This document shows, piece after piece, positions 43,735-53,126 of a stretch of DNA of 64,000 bases (positions are counted from its first letter, which is position 1; the number at the start of each line of letters is the position of its first letter). The position numbers and the translations under genes are program-made. The stretch is from Blastopirellula retiformator. Its GTDB lineage: Bacteria; Planctomycetota; Planctomycetia; Pirellulales; Pirellulaceae. The stretch spans positions 846,734 through 910,733 of the forward strand of contig NZ_SJPF01000001.1 of NCBI RefSeq assembly GCF_007859755.1, read 5' to 3'. The notes beneath the pieces are model-generated. The model did not search any database. It had not been told where the DNA came from and saw only the letters and a program-made list of their open reading frames with translations.

Positions 43735-45514
43735 GCAACTTGGTTGCGTTCTGCTGACGCTTATCGCGCTGGGCGGTTGTCGGCCCAGCCTGCCGCATGA
43801 TCTGCCGCCGCCAGCCAATACGACGATTCCGCAGATCGAGCCAGAACAGGAAGAAGCGGCGGTCGTCGAGCCTATGCCCGACGAAACTCCGGTCGTGGCC
43901 GAGATGCCAGCAGAACCAGTTGAGGAGACGCCGCCCGCCAAACCTCTTCAGCCGCAAAAACTGTTGGTGATGGCCGATCGACAACCGCTGTTGTTGGACG
44001 TCTATCTGTGGATCGATGGGCGTCCGTTTGAGGAAGCGCTCGAGGTTCTGACGGAGAAGGTGCTCGCCATGGCCGACACCGATGGAGACGGCGTCGCGAC
44101 CTGGGAAGAATTGGCTGATAATCCGAGCTTCAACCGAGGGCAGTTCGGCAGTCTCTCTTTCTCCAATCCGATGGAGCGGGCCCGGCTGATCAAGTTGTAT
44201 GACGTCAATCGCAACGGTTGGGTCGACGCCGAAGAGACGCCGCGGCTGTTGACGCGCAACCGGGGCAAAGCCCGCGAGTTCTCGGTCGATCCCCGCGCTC
44301 ACGCTTCTTTTCGGCATAGTCGCGAAACTTCCAACACGCTCCAGGTTCTTGATCGCAATGGCGACATGCGACTGTCGGCTGACGAGATCGCTGCAGCGAC
44401 CGAACTGCTCGAGGCTCGCGACGCCGATGCCGATGGGATCGTCTCGGCCGCCGAACTGGCTCCGCCCCGAAATGCAATGATGGGGATGTCTGGCGCCGAC
44501 GATTGGCGCGGCGAGCAAGGGGCGTTCGTCCTGGATGAGAATACGTCGTGGCCGAATGTATTGCGGTCGATCGAGACGATCTACAACTTTGGTTCGTCAG
44601 TCGAAGTGGCGATCGTCTTTGGCGAGGACTCACCGTTGGCGATGGTCGACGAAGATCAGGATGGTTATCTCGAGTATCGCGAGATCGAGCGGATTGCCGA
44701 TTTGCCGCCGAGTGCGACGATCGAGATTCGTTACGGCGCCCGGCGGGAAGGGGAGGCGTTCTACAAGGTCTCTCTCGTTGATGGCGCGCAGTGCGAACTG
44801 CAGGGGACCGAGTTCGTGGAGAGTCGCGCCCTGGTCGACGGAACCGGGCGACTGGTGATTCATGCGGTTGACGATATTGAGGTCGCTACCGAAGTAGCGG
44901 ATGGCGGTGAGGAATCGACGCTTGCCGGAATGCGGGCCAGGAATGCGCTCTCGCTGAACGATCGCGACAAGAACAACTATCTCGACGAAGAAGAGTTCCC
45001 ACCGAATCTGGCCCAGCAGCTGACCTTTGCGATGGTCGACTCGGATGAAGATGGTCAGGTGACGCTGGCCGAACTGCAAACGGCGCTGACCAACATCGAC
45101 TTGGTGAAGGCTTGCCAGATTCGGGTGCAGCGAACCGCCGTGATTGATCCGTTGTTCGCCGCACTCGATCAAAACGGCGATGGCCGGCTGGCGGTGCGGG
45201 AATTACGGGGGGCGAGTCAGCGGCTGGCTCAACTCGACCAGAATGGGGACAGCCGGGTCGGTTTTGACGAATTCCCCGCGTTTGGCGGATTGGTTGTCTA
45301 TCGGGGGGGAGAGCGAGACGGCTCGACGATGCCGGCCCGCGTCGCCCAGGCGTCGGTTGAGGGGCGACCGGATTGGCATCAGGGGATGGACTTCAACGGG
45401 GATGGTGACGTTAGTTGGGCCGAGTTTTTAGGGAATCAGGGGCAATTTGAGCGGCTTGACCGGGATGGGGACGGGCTGCTGTCGGTGGTTGAAGTGGCGA
45501 CTGAGTCGATCTAA
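43718..45514 (+). CDS. EF-hand lipoprotein with eleven calcium loops
   Basis: A 598-residue protein. The GTG at 43718 is chosen: GAGGGGG lies about 9 bases upstream and the next residues form a lipoprotein signal ending LIALGGC. A reading from 43634 would lose this. A Glu/Pro linker follows. Eleven EF-hand-like loops are seen, among them DTDGDGVATWEE, DQNGDGRLAVRE, DFNGDGDVSWAE and DRDGDGLLSVVE. A beta-rich domain with no loop separates loops five and six. It overlaps the DUF1501 stop by 17 bases. It probably binds calcium on the cell surface or in the periplasm. Confidence 0.85.
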   Translation: MLYFRRQLGCVLLTLIALGGCRPSLPHDLPPPANTTIPQIEPEQEEAAVVEPMPDETPVVAEMPAEPVEETPPAKPLQPQKLLVMADRQPLLLDVYLWIDGRPFEEALEVLTEKVLAMADTDGDGVATWEELADNPSFNRGQFGSLSFSNPMERARLIKLYDVNRNGWVDAEETPRLLTRNRGKAREFSVDPRAHASFRHSRETSNTLQVLDRNGDMRLSADEIAAATELLEARDADADGIVSAAELAPPRNAMMGMSGADDWRGEQGAFVLDENTSWPNVLRSIETIYNFGSSVEVAIVFGEDSPLAMVDEDQDGYLEYREIERIADLPPSATIEIRYGARREGEAFYKVSLVDGAQCELQGTEFVESRALVDGTGRLVIHAVDDIEVATEVADGGEESTLAGMRARNALSLNDRDKNNYLDEEEFPPNLAQQLTFAMVDSDEDGQVTLAELQTALTNIDLVKACQIRVQRTAVIDPLFAALDQNGDGRLAVRELRGASQRLAQLDQNGDSRVGFDEFPAFGGLVVYRGGERDGSTMPARVAQASVEGRPDWHQGMDFNGDGDVSWAEFLGNQGQFERLDRDGDGLLSVVEVATESI

Positions 45515-45684
45515 ACTTTGCTACCTTGGGAAGATGCCGCCGAGCGGCGTTTGCTCACGAGTTCTTAATAAAACATTCTTTGAGGCTTTACGACTTCTTA
45601 TCGTATTCCACAAGCATTAGTGATTGCTGCACCTTGGGTTTCGTCAAAGTTGCGGAGAACGTTTTTAACGCTTGTTCACGGCTT

Positions 45685-45701
45685 CTTAATCTAATCTTAA
45701 C
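45685..45701. promoter_or_regulatory. Possible Pho-box-like direct repeat upstream of pstS
   Basis: CTTAAT (45685-45690) and CTTAAC (45696-45701) are direct repeats 11 bases apart, about 104 bases before the pstS ATG, in a T-rich stretch. A further TTAAC lies at 45665-45669. An 11-base period with TTAA cores is typical of PhoP/PhoB sites in several phyla. A weak hairpin (GCCGC-CGA-GCGGC, about 45537-45549) just after the EF-hand gene may be its terminator. The rest of the 290-base gap (45515-45804) shows nothing else. Confidence 0.45.
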
Positions 45702-45804
45702 TTTTTTGCGTCATGATAGCGGGTCGCTTCTGGGCGTCCGCCACAGGTGGAGAGACCCCAGGGGATTTTAGAATTGTGACATTTATCAGAGGGAAGCACC
45801 CACA

Positions 45805-46773
45805 ATGAACCGTTCCCGGAACATCTTCATGGTCGCCGCTTTGGCGTTGGCCGCCCCGCTTGCCGCCTCGGCGCAAGTCCAAGTCGACCCTGCCTTGCCG
45901 TCTTACAAGCCGGTTCAAGGCGTCAACGGAAACATCAGCAGCATGGGTTCCGACACCATGAACAACCTGATGACTCTGTGGGCTGAAGGTTTTCAGAAGT
46001 TCTACCCAGGCGTGACGATCGAAATTGAAGGCAAGGGTTCGTCGACCGCTCCGGCCGCACTGACCAAGGGGACCGCGACGTTCGGCCCGATGAGCCGCCC
46101 GATGAAAGCGGACGAAATCGACGCCTTTGAAAAGAAGTTTGGCTACAAACCGACCCAGCTCGGCACGTCGATCGACATGCTGGCGGTCTTCGTTCACAAA
46201 GACAACCCGATCAAGGGGCTGTCGCTGCAGCAACTCGATGACATGTTTAGCAGCACGCGCAAGAGCGGCGGCGAAGACATCGCCACTTGGGGCCAGCTGG
46301 ATCTGCAGGGCGCCTGGGCCAACCGTGCGATCAGCCTGTATGGTCGCAACTCGGCTTCCGGCACCTACGGTTATTTCAAAGCAAACGCCTTGGCGAAGGG
46401 TGACTACAAGACCTCGGTCAAAGAGCAGCCGGGCAGCTCGGCCGTGATCCAGGGCGTCGCCAACGACGTCGCCGGCATCGGCTACAGCGGCATCGGTTAT
46501 AGGACCGCCGCCGTCCGCGTCGTGCCGCTGTCGAAGTCGGGCGACGAGTACGTTGAGCCGTCGCTGGAAACGGTCAGCAGCTACCCGCTGTCGCGTTTTC
46601 TCTACCTGAGCGTCAACCACAAACCGGGCACGAAGCTTGATCCGCTCCGCTTGGAGTTCATTAAGTACATCTTCAGCAAAGAAGGTCAGGAAGCGGTCGT
46701 CAAAGACGGTTACCTGCCGCTCAACGCGAAGGTCGCCCAACGGCAGCTCGACTTGATCTTGAAAGCGAACTAG
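45805..46773 (+). CDS. pstS: Periplasmic phosphate-binding protein PstS
   Basis: A 322-residue solute-binding protein with a signal peptide (NIFMVAALALAAPLAASAQ). Phosphate-ligand segments are seen: NISSMGSDTMNNLMTLWAEGF near the start, IEGKGSSTAPAALTKG and YGRNSASGTYGYFK. It delivers phosphate to the PstCA permease. It is the first gene of the pst cluster. A strong hairpin after it probably limits read-through, giving more PstS than permease. Confidence 0.95.
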   Translation: MNRSRNIFMVAALALAAPLAASAQVQVDPALPSYKPVQGVNGNISSMGSDTMNNLMTLWAEGFQKFYPGVTIEIEGKGSSTAPAALTKGTATFGPMSRPMKADEIDAFEKKFGYKPTQLGTSIDMLAVFVHKDNPIKGLSLQQLDDMFSSTRKSGGEDIATWGQLDLQGAWANRAISLYGRNSASGTYGYFKANALAKGDYKTSVKEQPGSSAVIQGVANDVAGIGYSGIGYRTAAVRVVPLSKSGDEYVEPSLETVSSYPLSRFLYLSVNHKPGTKLDPLRLEFIKYIFSKEGQEAVVKDGYLPLNAKVAQRQLDLILKAN

Positions 46774-46800
46774 TCGCCGCCATTCGCGAAGGTTATCGCC

Positions 46801-46840
46801 GCGTCGCCGCTTCGTTTGGAAGTGGCGGCGCGTTTTTCTC
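46801..46840 (+). terminator. Attenuating terminator between pstS and pstC
   Basis: A 13-base stem (two G-T pairs) joins 46801-46813 to 46819-46831 with a 5-base loop, followed by GTTTTTCTCTTT. It is a full intrinsic terminator inside the operon, so partial read-through is expected. Confidence 0.85.
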
Positions 46841-46890
46841 TTTCCAGCGTCTCGACCATCTCGAGACTCCCGCCGGACTAGCCCAGCCCC

Positions 46891-49587
46891 ATGTCGCAAG
46901 ACGAAAAGAGTTTCTCCGGCCGCCGTCGACGTATGAAAACGCGATGGACGGTCGCCGTCGCCGACGTGCTGTCGGAATTTGTGATCACGGTGGGCGGCAT
47001 CGGGACGATCGTCGCCGTGATGGCGGTCTTCGTCGTGTTGGTCGCTCGGGTCGCGCCGCTCGGCTTGCCGGCCTCGATCTCGGACGAAGTCACTCGCGAG
47101 ACCCACTGGGGATCGGCCAAACCGGTCCATCTGGCGGTCGACGAGTACCGCACGATTGGTTGGGTCTTGTTCGACGATGGTCGACTTGAGACGTTCCGCG
47201 TCGACAATGGCGAGAAGCTCGCCGAAACGCAGCTCTTTGCCGACAAGCAACTCTCGGCGATTTCGACTTCCGTTGGCCGCGGCGGCGTGTTGCTCGGCTT
47301 TCTCGACGGTACCATTCAATTCGCCAGCGTCGACTTCAAGACCTCGTTTATCGACGTTGTCGACGCCCCAGAAGAATTTCAGGGGATGAAGCCTGGCGAG
47401 CGCGCCACCTTCAAGCCCAGCGACAACGAGACCGGCGTCATCGAACTGACGTCGCAAGGTCAGTACCGTCTGCAACTGCTTACCACCAACGCCATGGAGC
47501 CGCTGCAGGTTTCCGACAAGGCGATCTTGCTGCTAGATCATGTGCCGGAACCGGGCGGTGGCGGCAACGCCGTTAGTCTCTCGAAAGAAGATCGCAAGTA
47601 CGTCGCCTACTCGGCTGACGGCAAGCTGCGATATGGCATCGTCGCGGAAGAGGAAGACTTCCTTACCGGCGACGTCACGCTGAACAATGAAACGATCGAA
47701 CTCGATATCGCCGATATCCAGGGAGAACGCCCCAACTTCCTGTTGCAAACGGCTCGCGGTAACGACGTCTTCCTGGCCTGGAAATCGGGCCAGATGGTAC
47801 GCCTGGTCCGTCAGAACGCCGAGGATGGTTCGGGCTTTGTGCTTTCGCCGGTCGAGAAGGTCGACCTGTTGCCCGACACCGACGCCGAGCTGACCGTCTG
47901 CGACTTCATCCTGGGGCGCGAGACCGTCTTTGTCGGCGATAGCGATGGAGGAGCGAGCGGCTGGTTTTTGGTTCGCACCGCCGAGACCGACGATCCCCAG
48001 TTGCAAGAGCGCAAGACCGGCGATGGTTTTACGTTGGTACGCGTGCATGAGTTAGAGTCGGCTCCGGGCGAAAAGATCGTTTCGATGCGGGCCTCCGAAC
48101 GAAGCCGCATGCTGGCGGTCGGTTATGAATCGGGGCGGTTTCGCGTCTATCAAATGACGACCGAACTGTTGGTGCTCGATCGCCATCTCCCTGGCGACGT
48201 GCCGGTCGTCAGCGCGATGATCACGCCGAAGGATGACGGCCTGTTGGTCGAGTCGGAAAACGGTTTGTCGCTGTGGAACTTCGACCCTCGCCATCCCGAG
48301 ATCAGCATCGCCACGGCGATCTTGCCGGTTTGGTATGAAGGCTATCCGCAACCACGGCAGATCTGGCAAAGCTCGTCGGCCGGCGTTGAACCGGAAATGA
48401 AGCTGGGCCTCTACCCGCTGATCTCCGGCACGCTGAAGGCGACCTTCTACTCGATGTTGTTCGGGGCGCCGATCGCCCTGTTGGCGGCGATCTACACCAG
48501 CGAGTTCACCACGTACAAAGTTCGGACGTTCGTCAAACCGACGGTCGAGATGATGGCCAGCCTGCCGAGCGTGGTGCTCGGGTTCTTGGCGGCGATCGTC
48601 TTCGCCCCGGTGGTCGAATCGTTCTTGCCCTTCTTTTTGACGACGATCGTCGCGGTTCCGCTGACCTTCATCACAGCGGCGATGCTGTGGCAGCTGATGC
48701 CGCGGCGGATTGGCTTGATTTTGGAAGATTGGCGACTCTGGTTCATGGTGCCGGTCCTGTTCCTGGGGTTGTTTGTGTCGTTCCAACTGGCGCCGTGGGT
48801 CGACCATCTCGCCTTTGAAGGTAACGTCAAATCGTGGCTCAATGGAGATGGCAACGGCGTCGTCGGTTGGGTGATGCTCATGATTCCGCTCGGCGGTTTG
48901 GGGGCGTTCTTCCTCAATGGCATGGTGATCAATCCTTATCTGCGGGCTCACGCGGTGAAGTGGAGTCGCCCGCAGTTTGCGCTGATGAGCTTCGCCAAGT
49001 TTGCCGCGCTAGTGTTGATGACCTTCCTGGTGGCGTGGGGCGTATCTTCGCTGCTGTACTGGGCGCCGACCTGGTTTGGCGCTCTGCCGTGGGATCCGCG
49101 GGGGACGTTCGTCGACAGCTATGCTCAGCGAAACTCGTTTGTCGTTGGGTTCGTGATGGGCTTCGCGGTGATTCCGATTATTTACACGATCGCGGACGAT
49201 GCGTTGGCCACCGTGCCAAAGCATCTGCGTTCCGCTTCGCTTGGCTGCGGCGCGACGCCGTGGCAGACGACCGTGCGTGTGGTGATTCCGACCGCGATGA
49301 GCGGGCTCTTTTCGGCCTTGATGATTGGCCTGGGCCGCGTCGTCGGCGAGACGATGATCGTGCTGATGGCCGGGGGCAATACGCCGGTGACCGATTGGAA
49401 CATCTTCAGCGGGTTCCGCACGCTCAGTGCGACCATCGCGATCGAACTGCCGGAGGCGGTCGAGAACAGCACGCACTTCCGGATGTTGTTTGCGGCGGCC
49501 CTGGTGCTGTTCGTCATCACCTTTTTGATCAATACCGCGGCCGAAATCGTGCGGCTGCGTTTCCGTAAACGAGCGTACCAACTATGA
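46891..49587 (+). CDS. pstC: Phosphate ABC permease PstC with a giant extracytoplasmic domain
   Basis: An 898-residue permease, nearly three times the usual 300. After a basic N-terminus and one helix (about 28-52) comes a 440-residue region of short strands and DG turns (for example GWVLFDDGRLETFRVDNG), probably a beta-propeller-like domain outside the membrane. The permease domain starts near 505 (LISGTLKATFYSMLFGAP). The EAA-type loop (PKHLRSASLGCGATPWQTTVRVVIP) contacts PstB. The stop overlaps the pstA start (ATGA). Confidence 0.92.
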   Translation: MSQDEKSFSGRRRRMKTRWTVAVADVLSEFVITVGGIGTIVAVMAVFVVLVARVAPLGLPASISDEVTRETHWGSAKPVHLAVDEYRTIGWVLFDDGRLETFRVDNGEKLAETQLFADKQLSAISTSVGRGGVLLGFLDGTIQFASVDFKTSFIDVVDAPEEFQGMKPGERATFKPSDNETGVIELTSQGQYRLQLLTTNAMEPLQVSDKAILLLDHVPEPGGGGNAVSLSKEDRKYVAYSADGKLRYGIVAEEEDFLTGDVTLNNETIELDIADIQGERPNFLLQTARGNDVFLAWKSGQMVRLVRQNAEDGSGFVLSPVEKVDLLPDTDAELTVCDFILGRETVFVGDSDGGASGWFLVRTAETDDPQLQERKTGDGFTLVRVHELESAPGEKIVSMRASERSRMLAVGYESGRFRVYQMTTELLVLDRHLPGDVPVVSAMITPKDDGLLVESENGLSLWNFDPRHPEISIATAILPVWYEGYPQPRQIWQSSSAGVEPEMKLGLYPLISGTLKATFYSMLFGAPIALLAAIYTSEFTTYKVRTFVKPTVEMMASLPSVVLGFLAAIVFAPVVESFLPFFLTTIVAVPLTFITAAMLWQLMPRRIGLILEDWRLWFMVPVLFLGLFVSFQLAPWVDHLAFEGNVKSWLNGDGNGVVGWVMLMIPLGGLGAFFLNGMVINPYLRAHAVKWSRPQFALMSFAKFAALVLMTFLVAWGVSSLLYWAPTWFGALPWDPRGTFVDSYAQRNSFVVGFVMGFAVIPIIYTIADDALATVPKHLRSASLGCGATPWQTTVRVVIPTAMSGLFSALMIGLGRVVGETMIVLMAGGNTPVTDWNIFSGFRTLSATIAIELPEAVENSTHFRMLFAAALVLFVITFLINTAAEIVRLRFRKRAYQL

Positions 49588-52121
49588 CCTCGCCGAAGAA
49601 GAAAAAGCCGGCGTCGCCGCGCGAGAAACGGGGGCACGTCTCGAAGCCGGGGCTTTCGCTGCTGGCCCAGGGAGAGCCGATGGTCTGGTTGACCGGCGGT
49701 TCGCTGGCGCTTTGCTTGCTGATGATCTTTGGCCTGCTGTCGCTGGTCGTTTACAACGGCATGCGGACCTTCTGGCCGGGGCGGTTGTACCAGGTCGAAA
49801 CGGTCGATGGCGCCGTCTATTTGGGAGAAGCGGCCGGCGTCGAAAAGTTTGATCTGACCGAACAGCTGATCAACTCGTTTCCCCCGGAGCTGAAAAAGGC
49901 TCGCGAGCTCGCGCTGCAAAAGTTTGAAGAAGCGGGCAGCGTACCGGTCGAAGTTGAGCGGCGGCAATACCGTACCGGCAACTTCGACATCATCTCCAAC
50001 TTCGACCGTGAAGGGACGCATTACCACACGGTCAACGAGTTCGAGATGGTTCAGCCCGAGGCGGAACTGCCGGAATGGGCGATGGTGATCGAGCGTCTGT
50101 CGTGGGGGCGTTTCTACGGCATGCCGGTCGAGTTCAAGCTGAGTCATCAGCGTCCGATCTCGGCGGACGAAGAGCAGTTGGAAGAGATCGTCCAACTGAT
50201 TCAAGCCAACATGTATCGCATCAGCGACGCCGATCAATCGGCGCAGCTGAAAGAGGCGCTTTCCCCGGTCGAGCAGGAGCTGGCCAAGGTTCAAGCGGCC
50301 AATATCGACGCGTTCATCGCTGAGAAAAAGTCGCTGGAAGGGGAACTGCGGGCCCAGGGGAAAACCGGCCCCGAGAAACCGCTGGCCGACGTCAACTCGG
50401 CCGAAGAGAATATTGTCGGCATCGTGCAAGCGTCGGTCGGTCCCGAGGCGGCGTGGGAGAAATACAACGAGTTTCATGACGAAGTGATCAGCCGATCGCA
50501 TCGCCGCAAAGAGATCGAAGAGTTTGAGGTTGGCGAGGTCAACGGCGAAGAAGAGACCGCCCGGTTGTCGCTGCGGGACGAGGAGATCGCCCACCCCGGC
50601 GTCTTTGTCGTCGAACTGGCGAACGAACTGTCGCGGCTGCAGGGACAAGTCGCCACGCTCGAAGAGATCGGCGAGAAGAACAAAGCGATCTTGAAGCAGA
50701 TCGAGAAACGCTCGGGCGCCGATTCGCCGTTGGCCAAGTTCGCCGCCGAGATCGTTCAAGGACTGGCGTCCGATCTGGCCGATCAGCAAGCCGAGCCAAA
50801 AAAACGAATCGCGGAAATCGAAGGGGTCGTCGCCGACATGCCTCCCTCGACGCAGGCGGCCGTCGACAACTTCCTGAAGATCCGCAAAGAGTCGACCGAA
50901 CGAACGGTCGCCTTGCAGCAAAAGATCCGCCAGCTGAACGAAGAGAACGATCGCTACGTGCTGCACATGCAGACCGCGCAGGAGATCGACAAAGACATTC
51001 CGCTGGCCGAGATCGTACGGGCCTTTCCCGCCAACCGGTTGAGCCTGTCCGGGCAGATGGGCGTTTACCTGTCGCGGTGGGGCGAGTTTCTGATGGACGA
51101 CCCGCGAGAAGCGAACTCGGAAGGGGGCGTCTTTCCGGCGATCTGGGGGACGGTCGCGATGACGATGATCATGTCGATCATCGTGGTGCCGTTCGGCGTG
51201 TTGGCGGCGCTCTACTTGCGCGAGTTCGCCAAGCCCGGCCCGATCGTCAGCGCGATTCGAATCAGCATCAACAACTTGGCCGGGGTGCCGAGCATCGTCT
51301 TTGGCGTGTTTGGTTTCGCCTTTTTGATCGGCAACGTCGGACGTTATATCGACGGCGGCCCAGAGAACGCCGACTTGCCGGTGATGTCCTCGTCGCGGTG
51401 GTACTTGCTGCTGGGCGTGTTGGCGGCGACCGCGTGCGGCGCGTTTATGATGTCGATGTACGCTGTCGGCAATCGCCGGCAGTTGACCGGCGGCCGCAAC
51501 ATGTGGCTCGGTAAGATCGCGCTGCTGCTGTGGATTGCGGCGACCGGCGCTTTCGTCACGGCGCTGGCGACGACGCCGGAGTTCAACGGCTTCTTCACCT
51601 CGCATCTGCCCAACCCGGTGTTCGGCAAAGGCTGTCTGGCGTGGGCCAGCATTACGCTGGCGCTGTTGACCTTGCCGGTGGTGATTGTCGCGACCGAAGA
51701 GGCGTTGGCGGCGGTGCCGAACTCGCTGCGTGAAGGTTCGTACGGCTGTGGCGCCAGCAAGTGGCAGACGATCTGGCGGATTGTGCTGCCCCATGCGTTG
51801 CCGGGGATTATGACCGGCATGATCTTGGCGATGGCCCGCGGCGCCGGCGAAGTGGCGCCGCTGATGTTGGTCGGCGTGTTGAAACTGGCTCCCGAGTTGC
51901 CGATCGACCTTTCGCCGCCGTTTTTGCATTTTGATCGCAGCTTTATGCATCTTGGTTTTCACATCTACGATTTAGGTTTTCAAAGCCAAAACAGCGAAGC
52001 GGCCAAGCCGATGGTTTACACCACGACTTTGTTGTTGATCGCCGTGATCGCCCTGTTGAACCTGTCGGCGATCTGGCTTCGCGCTCGCTTGCGGCGGCGA
52101 TTCCAGCCGGGACAGTTTTAG
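49584..52121 (+). CDS. pstA: Phosphate ABC permease PstA with a giant extracytoplasmic insertion
   Basis: An 845-residue permease (usual about 290). A first helix (about 36-58) leads to a roughly 450-residue region rich in Glu/Gln/Lys with long predicted coiled coils (ELSRLQGQVATLEEIGEKNK, and others), then the conventional permease domain from about 515 (AIWGTVAMTMIMSIIVVPFG). The EAA loop is PNSLREGSYGCGASKWQTIWR. Start overlaps pstC by four bases. Partner of PstC; the coiled coil may contact the PstC insertion (inference). Confidence 0.92.
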   Translation: MTSPKKKKPASPREKRGHVSKPGLSLLAQGEPMVWLTGGSLALCLLMIFGLLSLVVYNGMRTFWPGRLYQVETVDGAVYLGEAAGVEKFDLTEQLINSFPPELKKARELALQKFEEAGSVPVEVERRQYRTGNFDIISNFDREGTHYHTVNEFEMVQPEAELPEWAMVIERLSWGRFYGMPVEFKLSHQRPISADEEQLEEIVQLIQANMYRISDADQSAQLKEALSPVEQELAKVQAANIDAFIAEKKSLEGELRAQGKTGPEKPLADVNSAEENIVGIVQASVGPEAAWEKYNEFHDEVISRSHRRKEIEEFEVGEVNGEEETARLSLRDEEIAHPGVFVVELANELSRLQGQVATLEEIGEKNKAILKQIEKRSGADSPLAKFAAEIVQGLASDLADQQAEPKKRIAEIEGVVADMPPSTQAAVDNFLKIRKESTERTVALQQKIRQLNEENDRYVLHMQTAQEIDKDIPLAEIVRAFPANRLSLSGQMGVYLSRWGEFLMDDPREANSEGGVFPAIWGTVAMTMIMSIIVVPFGVLAALYLREFAKPGPIVSAIRISINNLAGVPSIVFGVFGFAFLIGNVGRYIDGGPENADLPVMSSSRWYLLLGVLAATACGAFMMSMYAVGNRRQLTGGRNMWLGKIALLLWIAATGAFVTALATTPEFNGFFTSHLPNPVFGKGCLAWASITLALLTLPVVIVATEEALAAVPNSLREGSYGCGASKWQTIWRIVLPHALPGIMTGMILAMARGAGEVAPLMLVGVLKLAPELPIDLSPPFLHFDRSFMHLGFHIYDLGFQSQNSEAAKPMVYTTTLLLIAVIALLNLSAIWLRARLRRRFQPGQF

Positions 52122-52148
52122 TCCTCCGTGCGGAGATCATGCAGTACA

Positions 52149-53063
52149 ATGTCGACGCAACGCGAAATTGAGAAAATTCCTCAGACGAGAAACAGCGTGA
52201 ACGAGATAACGTCTCCACAACAACCGGGCGAAGAGCGACAGAATCGTCTGGAAATGATCGCTCAAGGGCACGAGTTCGATTCGGTCATTCACGATTCGGT
52301 GAAGCGCGAAGAGTGCGTGCTGGAGATCAAGAATTTCAATCTGTGGTATGGCGAAAAGCAGGCGCTGTTTAACGTCAACATGCCGGTCCCCAAGGGGCAG
52401 GTTACCGCGCTGGTTGGTCCATCGGGGTGCGGCAAGTCGACCTTGCTCCGCTGCGTCAATCGGATGAACGATCTGATCGACACGGTTCGCATTCAGGGGG
52501 ACATCGTCCTGAACGGCGATTCGATCTGCGACGCCGGCGTCGATGTGATCGAACTGCGCAAACGAATGGGCATGGTGTTCCAAAAGCCGAACCCGTTCCC
52601 GATGAGCATTTTTGAAAACGTCGTCTATCCGTTGCGGATCGACGGCGAACGAAACCGCGGCGTGTTGGAAGGGGTGTGCGAGCACAGCCTCAAAGGCGCC
52701 GCGATCTGGGACGAAGTGAAAGACCGTTTGCACGAGAGCGGGCTGAGCCTGTCCGGCGGACAGCAGCAGCGGCTCTGCATCGCGCGAGCGATCGCCAGCG
52801 AGCCGGAAGTGTTGCTGCTGGACGAACCTTGCTCGGCTCTCGACCCGATTGCGACCAGCAAGATCGAAGACCTGATTCGCGAGCTTCGCGGCGAGTACTC
52901 GATCTTGATCGTGACCCACAACATGCAGCAAGCGTCGCGGATCAGCGACTACACTGCGTTCATGTACTTGGGACGACTGGTTGAGTTTGGTCCGACCGTC
53001 GACATCTTCACCAATCCCAAATTGACCGAAACGAACGCTTATGTCACGGGACGCTTCGGATAG
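52149..53063 (+). CDS. pstB: Phosphate ABC transporter ATPase PstB
   Basis: A 304-residue ATPase. Walker A is GPSGCGKST, signature LSGGQQQR, Walker B VLLLDEP, and the switch His is in VTHNMQQA. A 60-residue hydrophilic N-terminal extension precedes the family's start ([16 protein letters not shown]). The ATG at 52149 is the best visible start; a GTG at 52128 and a GTG at 52197 are alternatives with no clear Shine-Dalgarno difference. It powers PstCA. Confidence 0.95.
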   Translation: MSTQREIEKIPQTRNSVNEITSPQQPGEERQNRLEMIAQGHEFDSVIHDSVKREECVLEIKNFNLWYGEKQALFNVNMPVPKGQVTALVGPSGCGKSTLLRCVNRMNDLIDTVRIQGDIVLNGDSICDAGVDVIELRKRMGMVFQKPNPFPMSIFENVVYPLRIDGERNRGVLEGVCEHSLKGAAIWDEVKDRLHESGLSLSGGQQQRLCIARAIASEPEVLLLDEPCSALDPIATSKIEDLIRELRGEYSILIVTHNMQQASRISDYTAFMYLGRLVEFGPTVDIFTNPKLTETNAYVTGRFG

Positions 53064-53126
53064 TCGAGCGTCCGCCGCAACAAGTTCTTCGTCTGTTTCC
53101 TTTCACACCACCATCAGGGGAAAGCG

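Noticed and set aside
45697-47475. 592-codon minus-strand frame opposite pstS/pstC
   Set aside because: Antisense shadow; pstS and pstC have full family motifs on the plus strand.
49182-51962. 926-codon minus-strand frame opposite pstC/pstA
   Set aside because: Shadow of two unambiguous permease genes; Arg/Gln/Asp/His-rich composition with no recognisable fold.
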